From CAYOXX01 sp964408025 (GTDB taxonomy: Bacteria; Acidobacteriota; DATKUA01): DNA of 25,880 nt. The position numbers were made by a program, and so were the translations under genes. Positions within the stretch are counted from its first letter, which is position 1. Each line of letters begins with the position of its first letter. The stretch lies in contig CAYOXX010000039.1 in NCBI GenBank assembly GCA_964408025.1, forward strand, positions 1-25,880, given 5' to 3'. Positions 7,199 to 15,106 of this stretch are shown in pieces. The notes beneath the pieces are model-generated. The model was not told where the DNA came from. It did not search any database and saw nothing but the letters and a program-made list of their open reading frames with translations.

Positions 7199-7250
7199 TT
7201 CGCCTGACTCAATGGCTGTTCGTTTCAACCTGCTTTAATGAGGGCTGACA

Positions 7251-8285
7251 ATGAAAGCGATCGTATTCCACGAGCACGGCGGCAACGAAGTCCTGCGCTT
7301 CGAGGACGTCCCCGAGCCGCAGGTCGCATACGGGCAGGTGAAGGTCAAGATCCACGCCAGCGCCCTCAACCACCTCGACATCTGGGTGCGCGGCGGCCTG
7401 CCGGGACCGAAGATCCCGATGCCCCACATCCTCGGCAACGAGATGGCCGGCGAGATCGCCGAGCTCGGCGACGGCGTCGACGGCTGGAACGTCGGCGACC
7501 GCGTGGTCGTCAGCCCCGGCATGGGCTGCGGCGTCTGCGACCAGTGCCTCAGCGGCTACGACAGCGCCTGCGACCACTACAAGATGCACGGCTACACGCT
7601 GCAGGGCGGCTGGTGCGAGTACCAGGCTGTAGACGCCCGCAGACTAATCAAGATCACTGACCGCTGGAGTATGGAGGAATGGGCCAGCGCGCCGCTGGTC
7701 TTCATCACCGCCTGGCACATGCTCTTCACGCGCACCACCGTAAGGCCGGGCGAGGATGTGCTCGTGCACGCCGCCGGCAGCGGCGTCGGCATCGCCGCCA
7801 TCCAACTGGCCAGGCTCGCCGGTGCGCGCGTGATCACAACCGCCGGCAGCGACGGGAAGATCGCCAAGGCACTAGAGCTCGGCGCCGAGCACGGCATCAA
7901 CTACAAGACCCACGACTTCGCCAAAGAAGTCATGAAGCTCACCGGCGGCAAGGGCGCCGACATCGTCGTCGACCACGTCGGAACCGACACCTTCGAGGGC
8001 AACCTGCGCTGCCTGGCCAAGCGCGGCCGCCTCGTCACCTGCGGTGCCACCACCGGCGCCGAGGCCAGCTTCAACATGCGCTTCCTCTTCGTCCGCCAGC
8101 TCTCTATCGTCGGCTCCTACATGGGCGGTTTCGTCGAGCTGCGCAAGGCGATGGAGCTCATGGGCCGCGGCCAGCTCAAGCCGGTAGTCGACTCCGTATT
8201 CCCACTCGAAAAAGCCGCAGAAGCACTACAGCGCATGGAAGAGCGCAAACAGTTCGGGAAAATCGTTCTCAATATCACCAAGTGA
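7251..8285 (+). CDS. Zinc-type medium-chain dehydrogenase/quinone reductase homologue
   Basis: The 344-residue product is a medium-chain dehydrogenase/reductase: a GroES-like N-terminal domain (about 1-150) and a Rossmann cofactor domain with AAGSGVGIAAIQLA (about 174-187). It keeps all four structural-zinc cysteines, C93, C96, C99 and C107. The catalytic zinc site looks lost: the usual first Cys is Asn40 (SALNHLD) and the His of the GHE motif is Asn63 (LGNE). It is therefore likely to reduce a quinone, enoyl or carbonyl compound with NAD(P)H without catalytic zinc, rather than to act as a classical alcohol dehydrogenase; the substrate is unknown. The ATG follows AGGG at a six-base spacing. 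It appears to be a single-gene unit. The AT-rich island begins directly after its stop codon. Confidence 0.88.
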   Translation: MKAIVFHEHGGNEVLRFEDVPEPQVAYGQVKVKIHASALNHLDIWVRGGLPGPKIPMPHILGNEMAGEIAELGDGVDGWNVGDRVVVSPGMGCGVCDQCLSGYDSACDHYKMHGYTLQGGWCEYQAVDARRLIKITDRWSMEEWASAPLVFITAWHMLFTRTTVRPGEDVLVHAAGSGVGIAAIQLARLAGARVITTAGSDGKIAKALELGAEHGINYKTHDFAKEVMKLTGGKGADIVVDHVGTDTFEGNLRCLAKRGRLVTCGATTGAEASFNMRFLFVRQLSIVGSYMGGFVELRKAMELMGRGQLKPVVDSVFPLEKAAEALQRMEERKQFGKIVLNITK

Positions 8286-8387
8286 ATGTTATAATATTAA
8301 AATTATAGTATTGTATATAATATTTCATTCATGGTAATTACATGCCATAACATTTTAAATCCTTGTAGAGAAGCTAAATTTGAGGGC

Positions 8388-8416
8388 TTGCATTGTCCGC
8401 AGATCTGTTATATATT
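8388..8416 (+). promoter_or_regulatory. Promoter for the AT-island membrane protein
   Basis: TTGCAT (8388-8393), a 17-base spacer and TATATT (8411-8416) make a good sigma-70-type promoter inside the AT-rich island. The leader would be about 29 bases. In DNA this AT-rich chance matches are more likely, so confidence is moderate. Confidence 0.4.
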
Positions 8417-8451
8417 AAGAGCGGACATCTTGGAAAGGATCAAATATAGTC

Positions 8452-9132
8452 ATGGGAATAGACCAACTCTCTATTATAGCTGCAATAATATCCACAGTGC
8501 TCGGTGTATTAGCTATATGGTTATCTACGCGTTTTTATTTCGCTTCAGTTCGAACAAATACTGAAACCAGAGAAGTCTTATTTGAAATGAAACATTATAT
8601 CAGTGGAATCGAAAAACTATTTGGTACCTTTTATAGCGATACCTTTTCAATGATGAAAGAAACTTATTCGGACATCAGGAAACACGCCTGGCAGGTAAGA
8701 GGTAAAGATAACGAACAATTAGAAGGGCAAATTGAATCTAAAGTTGAGATTGTAGTAGATCATCTAAAAACAGAAATGGACGAGAAGTTATCCTCAATAC
8801 TGCAAAAGCAAATAAAGGACAATATAAAGACGAATGAATTAAAATCTGAGATAGAATCATTAATGAGTGATTTATTAGTCAAAACAAGAAAAGCTGAAAT
8901 AGACGCGAAAGAAAACACAATTAGGGAATTTATAATACAGGCCTTAATGGACATAAAGCGCGATAATATTATAGCCCTTGATATAGTTAACACAATAATT
9001 CAAGATTATCCAACTGTTACATCAAACGCCATAATAAAAGAATTGCAGGAAATGAGAAAAGAAAAAATAATAGAGTGGGTAGGTCATTTGAAACCACTTA
9101 CTGAAATTAACATTAAGGGAAAAAATAAATGA
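8452..9132 (+). CDS. Membrane-anchored coiled-coil protein of unknown function (AT-rich island)
   Basis: I cannot assign a family. The 226-residue product has one N-terminal membrane helix (about 6-24), then a long charged helical region (about 35-190) with heptad-like spacing and many Lys and Glu. A TNTETREVLFEM segment followed by FYSDTFSMMKETYSD resembles a pattern I associate with small uncharacterised anchored proteins, but this is recollection only. It is probably an inner-membrane protein with a cytoplasmic coiled coil. The gene is strongly AT-rich with A/T-ending codons, unlike the GC-rich neighbours, which points to recent transfer. AAAGGA at 8434-8439 is a usable, somewhat distant, ribosome site. 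It stands alone in the island. Confidence 0.7.
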   Translation: MGIDQLSIIAAIISTVLGVLAIWLSTRFYFASVRTNTETREVLFEMKHYISGIEKLFGTFYSDTFSMMKETYSDIRKHAWQVRGKDNEQLEGQIESKVEIVVDHLKTEMDEKLSSILQKQIKDNIKTNELKSEIESLMSDLLVKTRKAEIDAKENTIREFIIQALMDIKRDNIIALDIVNTIIQDYPTVTSNAIIKELQEMRKEKIIEWVGHLKPLTEINIKGKNK

Positions 9133-9181
9133 ATTATATATTGCAACAATATAACACTATTTATTTACCCAGTGTGCTTGC

Positions 9182-9646
9182 TTGATCGAGATCTTTTCGG
9201 CTTTCAGTAAAGATCATCTCAACGAAATAATAGAGCTGTTCCGCGAGTACGCCGACTGGCTCGATCTGGTGATGTGCTACAGGAATATCGTCGAGGAGAT
9301 CGCGGAGCTGCCGGGCGACTACGGACCGCCGGGGGGTAATCTGCTCCTTGCACACGTCGATGGCGAAACGGCAGGCTGCGCGGCGCTGTGCGGGTGGAAA
9401 GGCGACGTCTGTGAGATGAAGCGGCTCTACGTGCGGCCGCGCTTCAGGGGTATGGGGATCGGTCGCAAGCTCGCCGAGGAGGTAATCGAAGAGGCGCGCA
9501 GGATCGGCTACCGGCTCATGCGGCTCGACACCCTGCCGCAGATGAACGAGGCTATCGAGTTATATAAGTCGCTTGGATTCAAACAGATCGAGAAGTACAG
9601 GGCAAGCCCCAGGGACGACGCACAGTACTTCGAGCTGGCGCTGTAA
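9182..9646 (+). CDS. GNAT family N-acetyltransferase
   Basis: The 154-residue product has the complete GNAT fold, which transfers acetyl from acetyl-CoA to an amine. Motif A is plain: EMKRLYVRPRFRGMGIGRKL (about 79-98), with the R-G-M-G-I-G pyrophosphate loop, followed by the motif-B region with YKSLGFK near residue 130. The substrate is unknown. The gene returns to the GC-rich composition of the chromosome. The start is unusual: the first plausible codon is TTG at 9182, there is no clear ribosome site, and an in-frame stop lies at 9152. AT-island sequence reaches to within a few bases of the start, so the insertion may have replaced the native 5' control region. Confidence 0.82.
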   Translation: MIEIFSAFSKDHLNEIIELFREYADWLDLVMCYRNIVEEIAELPGDYGPPGGNLLLAHVDGETAGCAALCGWKGDVCEMKRLYVRPRFRGMGIGRKLAEEVIEEARRIGYRLMRLDTLPQMNEAIELYKSLGFKQIEKYRASPRDDAQYFELAL

Positions 9647-9700
9647 TCCGGTTGGGAAGACCTGCTCAGGTGGGTAGTTCCCTGCTTAAAGAAAAGATAT

Positions 9701-9738
9701 TTTTCACCACAGAGAGCACAGAGACCACAGAGGAGAAA
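9701..9738 (+). repeat. CACAGAG-type repeat unit
   Basis: TTTTCACCACAGAG begins the unit, followed by further ACAGAG steps and GGAGAAA. It is in opposite orientation to the units at 7106-7198 and is followed at once by a GC hairpin, as there. Confidence 0.65.
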
Positions 9739-9835
9739 CCAATAGTAGGGGGGGGCGGAACTTGTCCGCCGTGGCGGATGCCCCCCTCTTCTGCGTACGC
9801 TAAAAGCAGGCGCAGCGGAGTAATTCACGGCTCCG

Positions 9836-9864
9836 TTTTCACCACAGAGACCACAGAGGAGAAG
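9836..9864 (+). repeat. CACAGAG-type repeat unit
   Basis: A shorter unit: TTTTCACCACAGAG, one more CCACAGAG step, then GAGAAG. It is in the same orientation as 9701-9738. Confidence 0.65.
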
Positions 9865-10035
9865 AAAAAGAAGATAAGAATATTTGTTTCTCTCAGCGTG
9901 AGCCTCGGCGCTTCTTCGGTTGGTCCTTGTTCCTCTATAATGCTGAGATGAAGAAGCACAGTTTTTAGTAAAGCGCAGTACCTTTCCTTCACCGCGGAAG
10001 TTACTGGGTAGAACCTGAGGTCAACAATTACTATC

Positions 10036-10070
10036 CCACCTCTGTGGTCTCTGCGGTCTCTGTGGTTCAA
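10036..10070 (-). repeat. CACAGAG-type repeat unit
   Basis: Minus-strand orientation; reads ACCACAGAG, ACCGCAGAG, ACCACAGAG in 10-base steps. It faces the two plus-oriented units upstream. Confidence 0.6.
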
Positions 10071-10194
10071 TAGATCTTCCCTTGACACCCCAGTGCTCAA
10101 GATCCCGCTGGAAAACAAAATGGGAAAGGATTCATAGCTGGCCGAAGAGGGGCCAAGGACGGTTTCTTCGCCGCTACCTTCGTCCGCGCGGTGG

Positions 10195-10220
10195 ACTTCG
10201 GCGAATAAATTCCTCCCGAC
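10195..10220 (+). repeat. GCGAATAAATTC-type repeat, diverged copy
   Basis: GGCGAATAAATTCCTCCC matches the core and TCCC flank of the units at 6981-7024 and 25520-25565. It lies about 30 bases beyond the apbE stop codon. Confidence 0.4.
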
Positions 10221-10252
10221 GTTACACACCTGGCGGTGCGCTCCCGGCGAAG

Positions 10253-11314
10253 CTAGAAATATTCAACGTCCGCGTCCGTGACAGATGCTTCTAGCCTGAA
10301 ATGCGGGCGCAGGCCCTCGGAGATCCTGATGATCACGCCGCCGTCGCCGCGCGGCAGGACGACTATCCCCTCGATGCCTTCCTGGGCGTCGATGAACTCC
10401 GGTCCCCTCTCCGGCCCGAGGACGAAGACTGCGGTGGATAGTATGTCGGCCGTGAGTGCGTCGGGTGCGACGATTGTGGTGCCGAGGACGTCCTCGGCCG
10501 GCCAGCCCGTGCGCGGGTCGATGATGTGGCCGTAGCGGCGGCCCTCGTGCTCGAAGAACCTCTCGTACTGGCCCGAGCTGGCGATGCCGCCTTCCCCGAG
10601 CCCGATGTAGCCTAAGAGTCGCGGTCGCTCCCCGGAGATGCGGGGATCGCGGACGGCTACCGTCCAGCGTTCTCTCGCGGCCGGCGAGCCGAGGCCGCGG
10701 ACGTTGCCGCCCAGATTGACCAACGCCCTCTCGACGCCTCGCTCGCGCAGGACCGCTATCGCCCTGTCTACCGCGTACCCCTTGGCGACGCCGCCGAAGT
10801 CGATCTCCATCCCCTCGACCTGCAAGCGAACCGATCTCAGCTCCAGATCCAACTCGACTCGCTCGAAGCCGGTCTGCGCCATCGCCGCCTCGATCTCCCC
10901 CTGCGGCGGCGGCACGCGCACCTCGCGGGCGATGAAGCCCCAGAGGCGGACCAGCGGGCCGGCGGTGACGTCGAAGGCGCCGCCGGTCAGGCGGGAGTAG
11001 CCGAGAGAGATTTGGAGCAGAACGAGAATTTCCGGGTCGGCAACGGCCCAGCCGCGCACCGCCTCGCGGTTGAGCCTCGAGAGCGCGCTCTCGGGATCCC
11101 AACTGTTCATCAGGGCGTTGAGCCGCTCGGCCTCGGCGAAGACCGCGTCGGCGGCTGCTTCGGCTTCCGAGCTGGGCAGCCCCTCGATTGTCACCTCGAG
11201 GATGGTACCCATCACGAGCGCCGCGCGCTCGTGCCTCTCGACGCCGCAGCCGAACACGAACAGGCAGGCGCCAAGGACCGCGATAAATACCGACCTTGTA
11301 ACTATCCTCACCAA
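10253..11314 (-). CDS. apbE: FAD:protein FMN transferase (ApbE family lipoprotein)
   Basis: The product matches ApbE, which attaches FMN from FAD through a phosphoester to Thr or Ser of target flavoproteins such as NqrB/RnfG-type subunits, at the outer face of the inner membrane. A hydrophobic signal ending in FVFGCG gives a lipoprotein cysteine. Motifs in order: ALVMGT, SWDPESALSRLNRE, GGAFDVTAGPLV, DFGGVAKGYAVDRA, LVNLGGN, SSGQYERF, YGHIIDPRTGWPA and the metal-site region DALTADILSTA. I chose TTG 11314 because GGAG lies seven bases upstream and the signal peptide then starts correctly; ATG 11377 would add 22 residues before the signal. No Rnf or Nqr target gene is in the window. It is transcribed away from the dGTPase-like gene. 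Confidence 0.9.
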   Translation of the reverse strand: MVRIVTRSVFIAVLGACLFVFGCGVERHERAALVMGTILEVTIEGLPSSEAEAAADAVFAEAERLNALMNSWDPESALSRLNREAVRGWAVADPEILVLLQISLGYSRLTGGAFDVTAGPLVRLWGFIAREVRVPPPQGEIEAAMAQTGFERVELDLELRSVRLQVEGMEIDFGGVAKGYAVDRAIAVLRERGVERALVNLGGNVRGLGSPAARERWTVAVRDPRISGERPRLLGYIGLGEGGIASSGQYERFFEHEGRRYGHIIDPRTGWPAEDVLGTTIVAPDALTADILSTAVFVLGPERGPEFIDAQEGIEGIVVLPRGDGGVIIRISEGLRPHFRLEASVTDADVEYF

Positions 11315-11449
11315 TCGCTCGCTCCAAATAGACGTTCCCGCGCCGCGGTAGCCCATGCCGCGACGCCGTGACATCATCCTACCCGCAGGATCTCGAGGCG
11401 GTCAACGCGGAGCCTGAAGCGAGCGCGGATGCCGTCGCGAGCGACTCAA

Positions 11450-11478
11450 TTGCGGCACCGACCGCTCTGGGATAAACT
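11450..11478 (+). promoter_or_regulatory. Possible promoter for the dGTPase-rpiB unit
   Basis: TTGCGG (11450-11455), a 17-base spacer and TAAACT (11473-11478). Transcription would begin near 11485, only a few bases before ATG 11489, suggesting a leaderless message. Each hexamer is only a fair match. Confidence 0.35.
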
Positions 11479-11488
11479 ACACCCAACC

Positions 11489-12847
11489 ATGGCTAGGAAA
11501 CCGGGTTCCGACAGCTTCCCGCGCGGCGAGAAGGAGCTCCTCGGCCTCGAGGAGGCCACCACTCGACCCGGCGCCCAGCTCTCCGCCTGGGCTGCCCGCC
11601 GCCTCGGAATGGAGAGCGAGGGCAGGCAGTACGAGCTGCGCACACCCTTCCAGCACGACCGCGACCGCATCGTCCACTCGCGCGCCTTCCGCCGCCTCAA
11701 GCACAAGACCCAGGTCTTCATCCCCTACCGCAACGACCACCTCCGCACCCGCCTCACCCACACGGTCGAGGTGATGCAGATCAGCCGCACCATCGCCCGC
11801 AGCCTGGCGCTGAACGAGGACCTAACCGAGGCGGTCGCCCTCGGGCACGACCTCGGGCACACGCCGTTCGGCCACATCGGCGAGCGCACGCTGGACAAGA
11901 TCATGCGCGGCAAGGCGCGGGTCGAGAACATTCCGCTCGAGCTGGCCTCGAAGGCCGGCGGTTTCAAGCACAACGTGCAGAGCCTGCGCGTCGTCGACCA
12001 GCTCGAGGAGCGCTACGAGCACCCCGGCCTCAACCTCACCGACCAGACGCGAGAGGGAATCCTCAAGCACACGGGCTGGCAGAGGTGGACCGGCTACCCG
12101 GACATCGTCTCCGAAGGAGTAAACCTGGACAGGAAGCTACCGCACTTCGAGGGACAGTCCGTCGCCGTCGCCGACGAGATCGCCCAGCAGACCCACGACC
12201 TCGAGGACGGCCTGCGCTCGGGGCTCATCACACTAGCCGATATCGAGAAGCTGGAGATCACCCGCAGGCTCCTGCGCGTCAACATCGCGCTGCGCGAAAA
12301 AGGACTCCCAACATTCGCCCGGCAGAACATCGTCATCCGCGGCCTCATACACATCCTCGTCGCCGACGTGATCACCACATCCGCGGCCAAGCTCGACAGG
12401 TGGCGCCGCAGGCACGGGGTATCCGACCACGAGAGCTTCCGCAGAAAGCAGGACGCCATCGGCCTCTGCATCGGCTTCAGCAAAGAGGCCAAGCCGCTCT
12501 TCGCGGAGCTGAAGAGATTCGTGCTCGACCGCGTCATCGGCTCCAAAACCGTGCGCCTCAACGACGAATCGGGAGAGTATTTCATCCGCGAGCTCTTCAA
12601 GATCTACTACGCCGACCCACTGCTGCTCCCCGAATACCTGCTCGGCCGCTACGCCGCGATCGGAAAGATCGACCACCTGCGCCGCCTCTCGCGGCGCCTG
12701 CCGGACGAGGAGATCGGGCAGGAGGTCGAGAAGAACTACCAGGGCCGGCCGCAGTTCCTGCGCCTGCTCTGCGACTACGTCGCCGGGATGAGCAACACTT
12801 ACGCCCTCAGGGAGTACGAGAGGCGGATAATGCCGTTCCACGGCTGA
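11489..12847 (+). CDS. dGTPase-like HD-domain dNTP triphosphohydrolase
   Basis: The 452-residue product resembles deoxyguanosinetriphosphate triphosphohydrolase-like proteins, which split dNTPs into nucleoside and triphosphate and help set dNTP pools. Family hallmarks are FQHDRDRIVHSRAFRRLKHK (about 55-74), RTRLTHTVEV with His91, GHDLGHTPFGH with the HD pair His120-Asp121, and ADEIAQQTHDLEDG as the later metal-ligand helix. Length and domain order are normal. Two starts are possible: ATG 11429 would add 20 residues of intergenic-looking sequence, while ATG 11489 fits the family's usual N-terminus and the nearby promoter. Neither has a Shine-Dalgarno site. It is followed after 19 bases by rpiB, so the two probably share a message, linking nucleotide and pentose-phosphate pools. 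Confidence 0.88.
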   Translation: MARKPGSDSFPRGEKELLGLEEATTRPGAQLSAWAARRLGMESEGRQYELRTPFQHDRDRIVHSRAFRRLKHKTQVFIPYRNDHLRTRLTHTVEVMQISRTIARSLALNEDLTEAVALGHDLGHTPFGHIGERTLDKIMRGKARVENIPLELASKAGGFKHNVQSLRVVDQLEERYEHPGLNLTDQTREGILKHTGWQRWTGYPDIVSEGVNLDRKLPHFEGQSVAVADEIAQQTHDLEDGLRSGLITLADIEKLEITRRLLRVNIALREKGLPTFARQNIVIRGLIHILVADVITTSAAKLDRWRRRHGVSDHESFRRKQDAIGLCIGFSKEAKPLFAELKRFVLDRVIGSKTVRLNDESGEYFIRELFKIYYADPLLLPEYLLGRYAAIGKIDHLRRLSRRLPDEEIGQEVEKNYQGRPQFLRLLCDYVAGMSNTYALREYERRIMPFHG

Positions 12848-12866
12848 TTTGCGCCAGGAGGAGTTC

Positions 12867-13295
12867 ATGAAGATCGCCGTCGCCAGCGACCACGCCGGCT
12901 ACAAGCTGAAGGAGTTCGTAAAGGCCAAACTGCTCGAGCGCGGGCACCAGGTCGAGGACTTCGGCGCCCACGACGAGAAGTCGACCGACTACCCCGACCA
13001 CGGCCGCCCCGCAGCCGAGGCGGTGGCCCGGGGCGCGGTCGAGCGCGCGGTGCTCGTCTGCGGCGCCGGCATCGGCATGAGCATGGTGGCCAACAAGGTC
13101 AGGTCCGTCCGCGCCGCTCTCTGCGGAAACCTCTACAGCGCCCGCATGGCCCGCGCCCACAACGACGCCAACGTCCTGGTCCTCGGCGCCAGGGTCATCG
13201 GCGAGGGGCTGGCCGAGGAGATACTCGACCTCTTCTTAGACACATCTTTCGAGGGCGGCCGCCACGCCCGCCGCGTAGAAAAAATCGAGACTTAA
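12867..13295 (+). CDS. rpiB: Ribose-5-phosphate isomerase B
   Basis: The 142-residue product is RpiB, interconverting ribose 5-phosphate and ribulose 5-phosphate in the non-oxidative pentose-phosphate pathway. Diagnostic features are the N-terminal MKIAVASDHAGYKLKE, the active-site Cys in LVCGAGIGMSMVANK with its phosphate-binding GIGMS loop, and the RMARAHNDANVLVLGARVIG stretch, whose HND His assists ring opening. ATG 12867 follows AGGAGG (12856-12861) at five bases; the upstream in-frame start at 12849 is less likely. It is co-oriented with, and 19 bases from, the dGTPase-like gene. The AT-rich island starts just after its stop. Confidence 0.93.
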   Translation: MKIAVASDHAGYKLKEFVKAKLLERGHQVEDFGAHDEKSTDYPDHGRPAAEAVARGAVERAVLVCGAGIGMSMVANKVRSVRAALCGNLYSARMARAHNDANVLVLGARVIGEGLAEEILDLFLDTSFEGGRHARRVEKIET

Positions 13296-13789
13296 GTTCG
13301 TTTGAAAGGTTAGTCCCTCGATTTAAGTGTAATTGTGGCAGACAGAAAATATTTATTCCTAAAACAATAAAAAGATACCACCTCATTAAGATTCGCACTA
13401 AAATCTAAGGAATGCTCCCTAAATGGGATTCAGGTATTGACAATAAGTCCTATTAGTGGTAGTAATTATAAATTGTGCGGATACTAAGGATCGAATACCT
13501 CGGAGCTCTTTGTAAAACGACGAACCGGGGCAAGCTCTGGGTGGATATCTGCGCAAACTATTACAACAGACACATATTCCTTCTCTGCTTGGGGGAAGTA
13601 CTGCAAGAAAACAGGCTAAGTGATCCTAAAAGCACAATAGGCAAGGATGTATGGATTCAATTGAATATCACTAGCGATGTTCTAATACTAATACTTGCTC
13701 TTTCTCGAATCTCTTTTCTGATTATAAAGGAAGTAATCATTCCCAAAGGCAAAGAGTATATTGCTATGAAATAACAATCGGAGTTTTGT
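13296..13789. other. AT-rich leader region of island 2; no confident gene
   Basis: These 494 bases are clearly AT-richer than the flanking genes. A GTG-started open frame (13475-13774, 99 residues) ends 15 bases before the next gene and has a hydrophobic stretch near its C-terminus (SDVLILILALSRISFLII), but it lacks a ribosome site and its start would coincide with the predicted transcription start. I regard it as unlikely to be a gene; the segment may be a long leader for the 13790 gene or a decayed gene. Confidence 0.45.
13437..13465 (+). promoter_or_regulatory. Possible promoter in AT-rich island 2
   Basis: A perfect TTGACA (13437-13442) is followed after 17 bases by the weak TAGTAA (13460-13465), with TATAAA slightly further on. 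If used for the 13790 gene it would leave a leader of about 315 bases. Confidence 0.3.
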
Positions 13790-15025
13790 ATGTTCAAACA
13801 CTGGTATTTACATGAAGCCTTAAAAGCATTTGAATTACTGCGAAAACATCGTTCCTACTTCTATAATAATGTACAGTTATATGATACATTGCGACATTTA
13901 CAGAACGCCCATAATCAAATGAAAATGGCTTTGCTAACGCCCAATTTCATTGATAATGTTTTGCGATTAGCTAATCTACATCAAGATTTCCTTCCGATTA
14001 TGAGTAATATTAGAGAACACCAGGCTGCGATCCAAGATATTGCAATCAGAACAGGTTCTTCAGTTCTTAAAAGCTTAATTGAAGCAAATAGTGGATATAT
14101 ACAATTATTTGACTATATACCAGAAGCTAGATTAATATCCAAGAAAATTAATAGCCAATATTTGCATTTGTATGACCTTGCAAGACAAAGTAAAGAATAT
14201 ATGTTAACGGCAACAGAGACCTTTCAGGGATTAGCTAGCGCTACTCTAACATGGGTTTCTCATAATATCATTATAACTCAGGATATATTATCAAAAATTG
14301 ATCTCGCACGCTTGGCTGGCCTGTATTCTACTTCAACCAGAGCAGAATCATTATTCAGATCAGCCTTTGAAAGATTGTTTTCAAGTTTTGAGGAACTTGG
14401 GAAACCTGTTGAAACAGTTGCTGATCTCCTTGCTCTCCCACCTGATCTTCTTCCCAACGCAACTCGTGAAGTAATGATCACAGGCATTGTGTTATACACA
14501 CTATATTTCACTAAAGATGCAGAACTTACCTTCGATGTTGATGTAGACATTGACGAAGAAAAGGAGATTCTAAAAGAGGAATTTCCCAAATTGCTTGCCA
14601 AAATTGATAAATCATTTTTACAGTCTTATAATGGTGCTCTTGAAGCATATAAAAATAAACCTACAGATTACATAAGGCATGTTCTTTCATCATTACGTGA
14701 GTTAAGTGGTCACGTTATTCGTAAATTAGCAACAGACAAAGCTGTTAAGGCTCATTTCCAAAATGAAGATTACTCAGAATACTGCACAGATCAGGGTAAA
14801 ATAAAGCGCAAGGCTCGTTTTCAATATATCTTTCGAGAAGTAGATTATTATCCTCTTTCAGAATTTGTTCAGAAAAACGCAACCGCGTACAATAGATTAT
14901 TTCAAGCTTACAACAAATTACATGATAAAAATCCAGAAATTACTGAAGAGAATCTTGATATAATGATAACACGTACACAATCAATGCTATTATTTTTGAT
15001 TAAATTATCTAATGATAAAAATTGA
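13790..15025 (+). CDS. Uncharacterised helical protein, possible defence-associated C-terminal domain
   Basis: I cannot name this 411-residue protein with confidence. It is strongly AT-rich. The N-terminal 200 residues are helical without motifs. A short linker (about 205-255) includes ALPPDLLPNATREVM and an acidic run. The C-terminal part (about 265-411) has KIDKSFLQSYNGALEAY, SSLRELSGHVIRKLA, KIKRKARFQYIF, YNKLHDKNPEITEENLD and ITRTQSMLLFLI. That order of conserved-looking positions (SLRELxxHV, RxR, LH, late R-T with L-F-L) recalls the HEPN-like predicted nucleases found beside prokaryotic Piwi and other defence genes. This is pattern memory, not a search result. CGGAG (13779-13783) gives a good ribosome site for the ATG. 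Base composition and isolation suggest horizontal transfer. Confidence 0.75.
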   Translation: MFKHWYLHEALKAFELLRKHRSYFYNNVQLYDTLRHLQNAHNQMKMALLTPNFIDNVLRLANLHQDFLPIMSNIREHQAAIQDIAIRTGSSVLKSLIEANSGYIQLFDYIPEARLISKKINSQYLHLYDLARQSKEYMLTATETFQGLASATLTWVSHNIIITQDILSKIDLARLAGLYSTSTRAESLFRSAFERLFSSFEELGKPVETVADLLALPPDLLPNATREVMITGIVLYTLYFTKDAELTFDVDVDIDEEKEILKEEFPKLLAKIDKSFLQSYNGALEAYKNKPTDYIRHVLSSLRELSGHVIRKLATDKAVKAHFQNEDYSEYCTDQGKIKRKARFQYIFREVDYYPLSEFVQKNATAYNRLFQAYNKLHDKNPEITEENLDIMITRTQSMLLFLIKLSNDKN

Positions 15026-15067
15026 AGATATTTTAGTAAGGTATGTTGAAAAACTTTCTCTTCAAAG

Positions 15068-15106
15068 CACTCTGTATTTACGACCTAGAACCGATATGAC
15101 AGAGTG
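15068..15106. terminator. Inverted repeat between converging genes
   Basis: CACTCTGT (15068-15075) and ACAGAGTG (15099-15106) are perfect 8-bp inverted repeats around a 23-base loop, located between the convergent ends at 15025 and 15126. There is no T-run, so this is at best a weak or factor-assisted terminator. Confidence 0.3.

Larger units (their letters stand above)
6913..7250. other. Intergenic region built of three repeat families
   Basis: The 338 bases between elbB and the dehydrogenase hold no gene. They contain a GGATAAATTC-type unit (6981-7024), a GC hairpin unit (7050-7075), a CACAGAG-type unit (about 7106-7138), an inverted copy of the hairpin unit (7139-7164), and another CACAGAG-type unit (about 7174-7198). 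The dehydrogenase ribosome site AGGG is at 7241-7244. I saw no convincing promoter. Confidence 0.6.
9647..10252. other. Intergenic region with dispersed repeats, no gene
   Basis: These 606 bases between the acetyltransferase and apbE hold three CACAGAG-type units (9701-9738, 9836-9864, 10036-10070), a G-run hairpin region (about 9748-9787) in which GGCGGA pairs with TCCGCC and the outer G run with CCCCCC, and a GCGAATAAATTC unit near 10201. Short open frames on both strands are made of these repeats and are not credible genes. Confidence 0.65.

Noticed and set aside
7106..10070. CACAGAG repeats as a possible CRISPR array
   Set aside because: Steps are about 10 bases, units are scattered on both strands, there are no regular spacers and no cas genes.
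13475..13774. 99-residue GTG-started frame in AT-rich island 2
   Set aside because: No ribosome site, start coincides with the predicted transcription start, and no family resemblance; left as an unexplained leader region.
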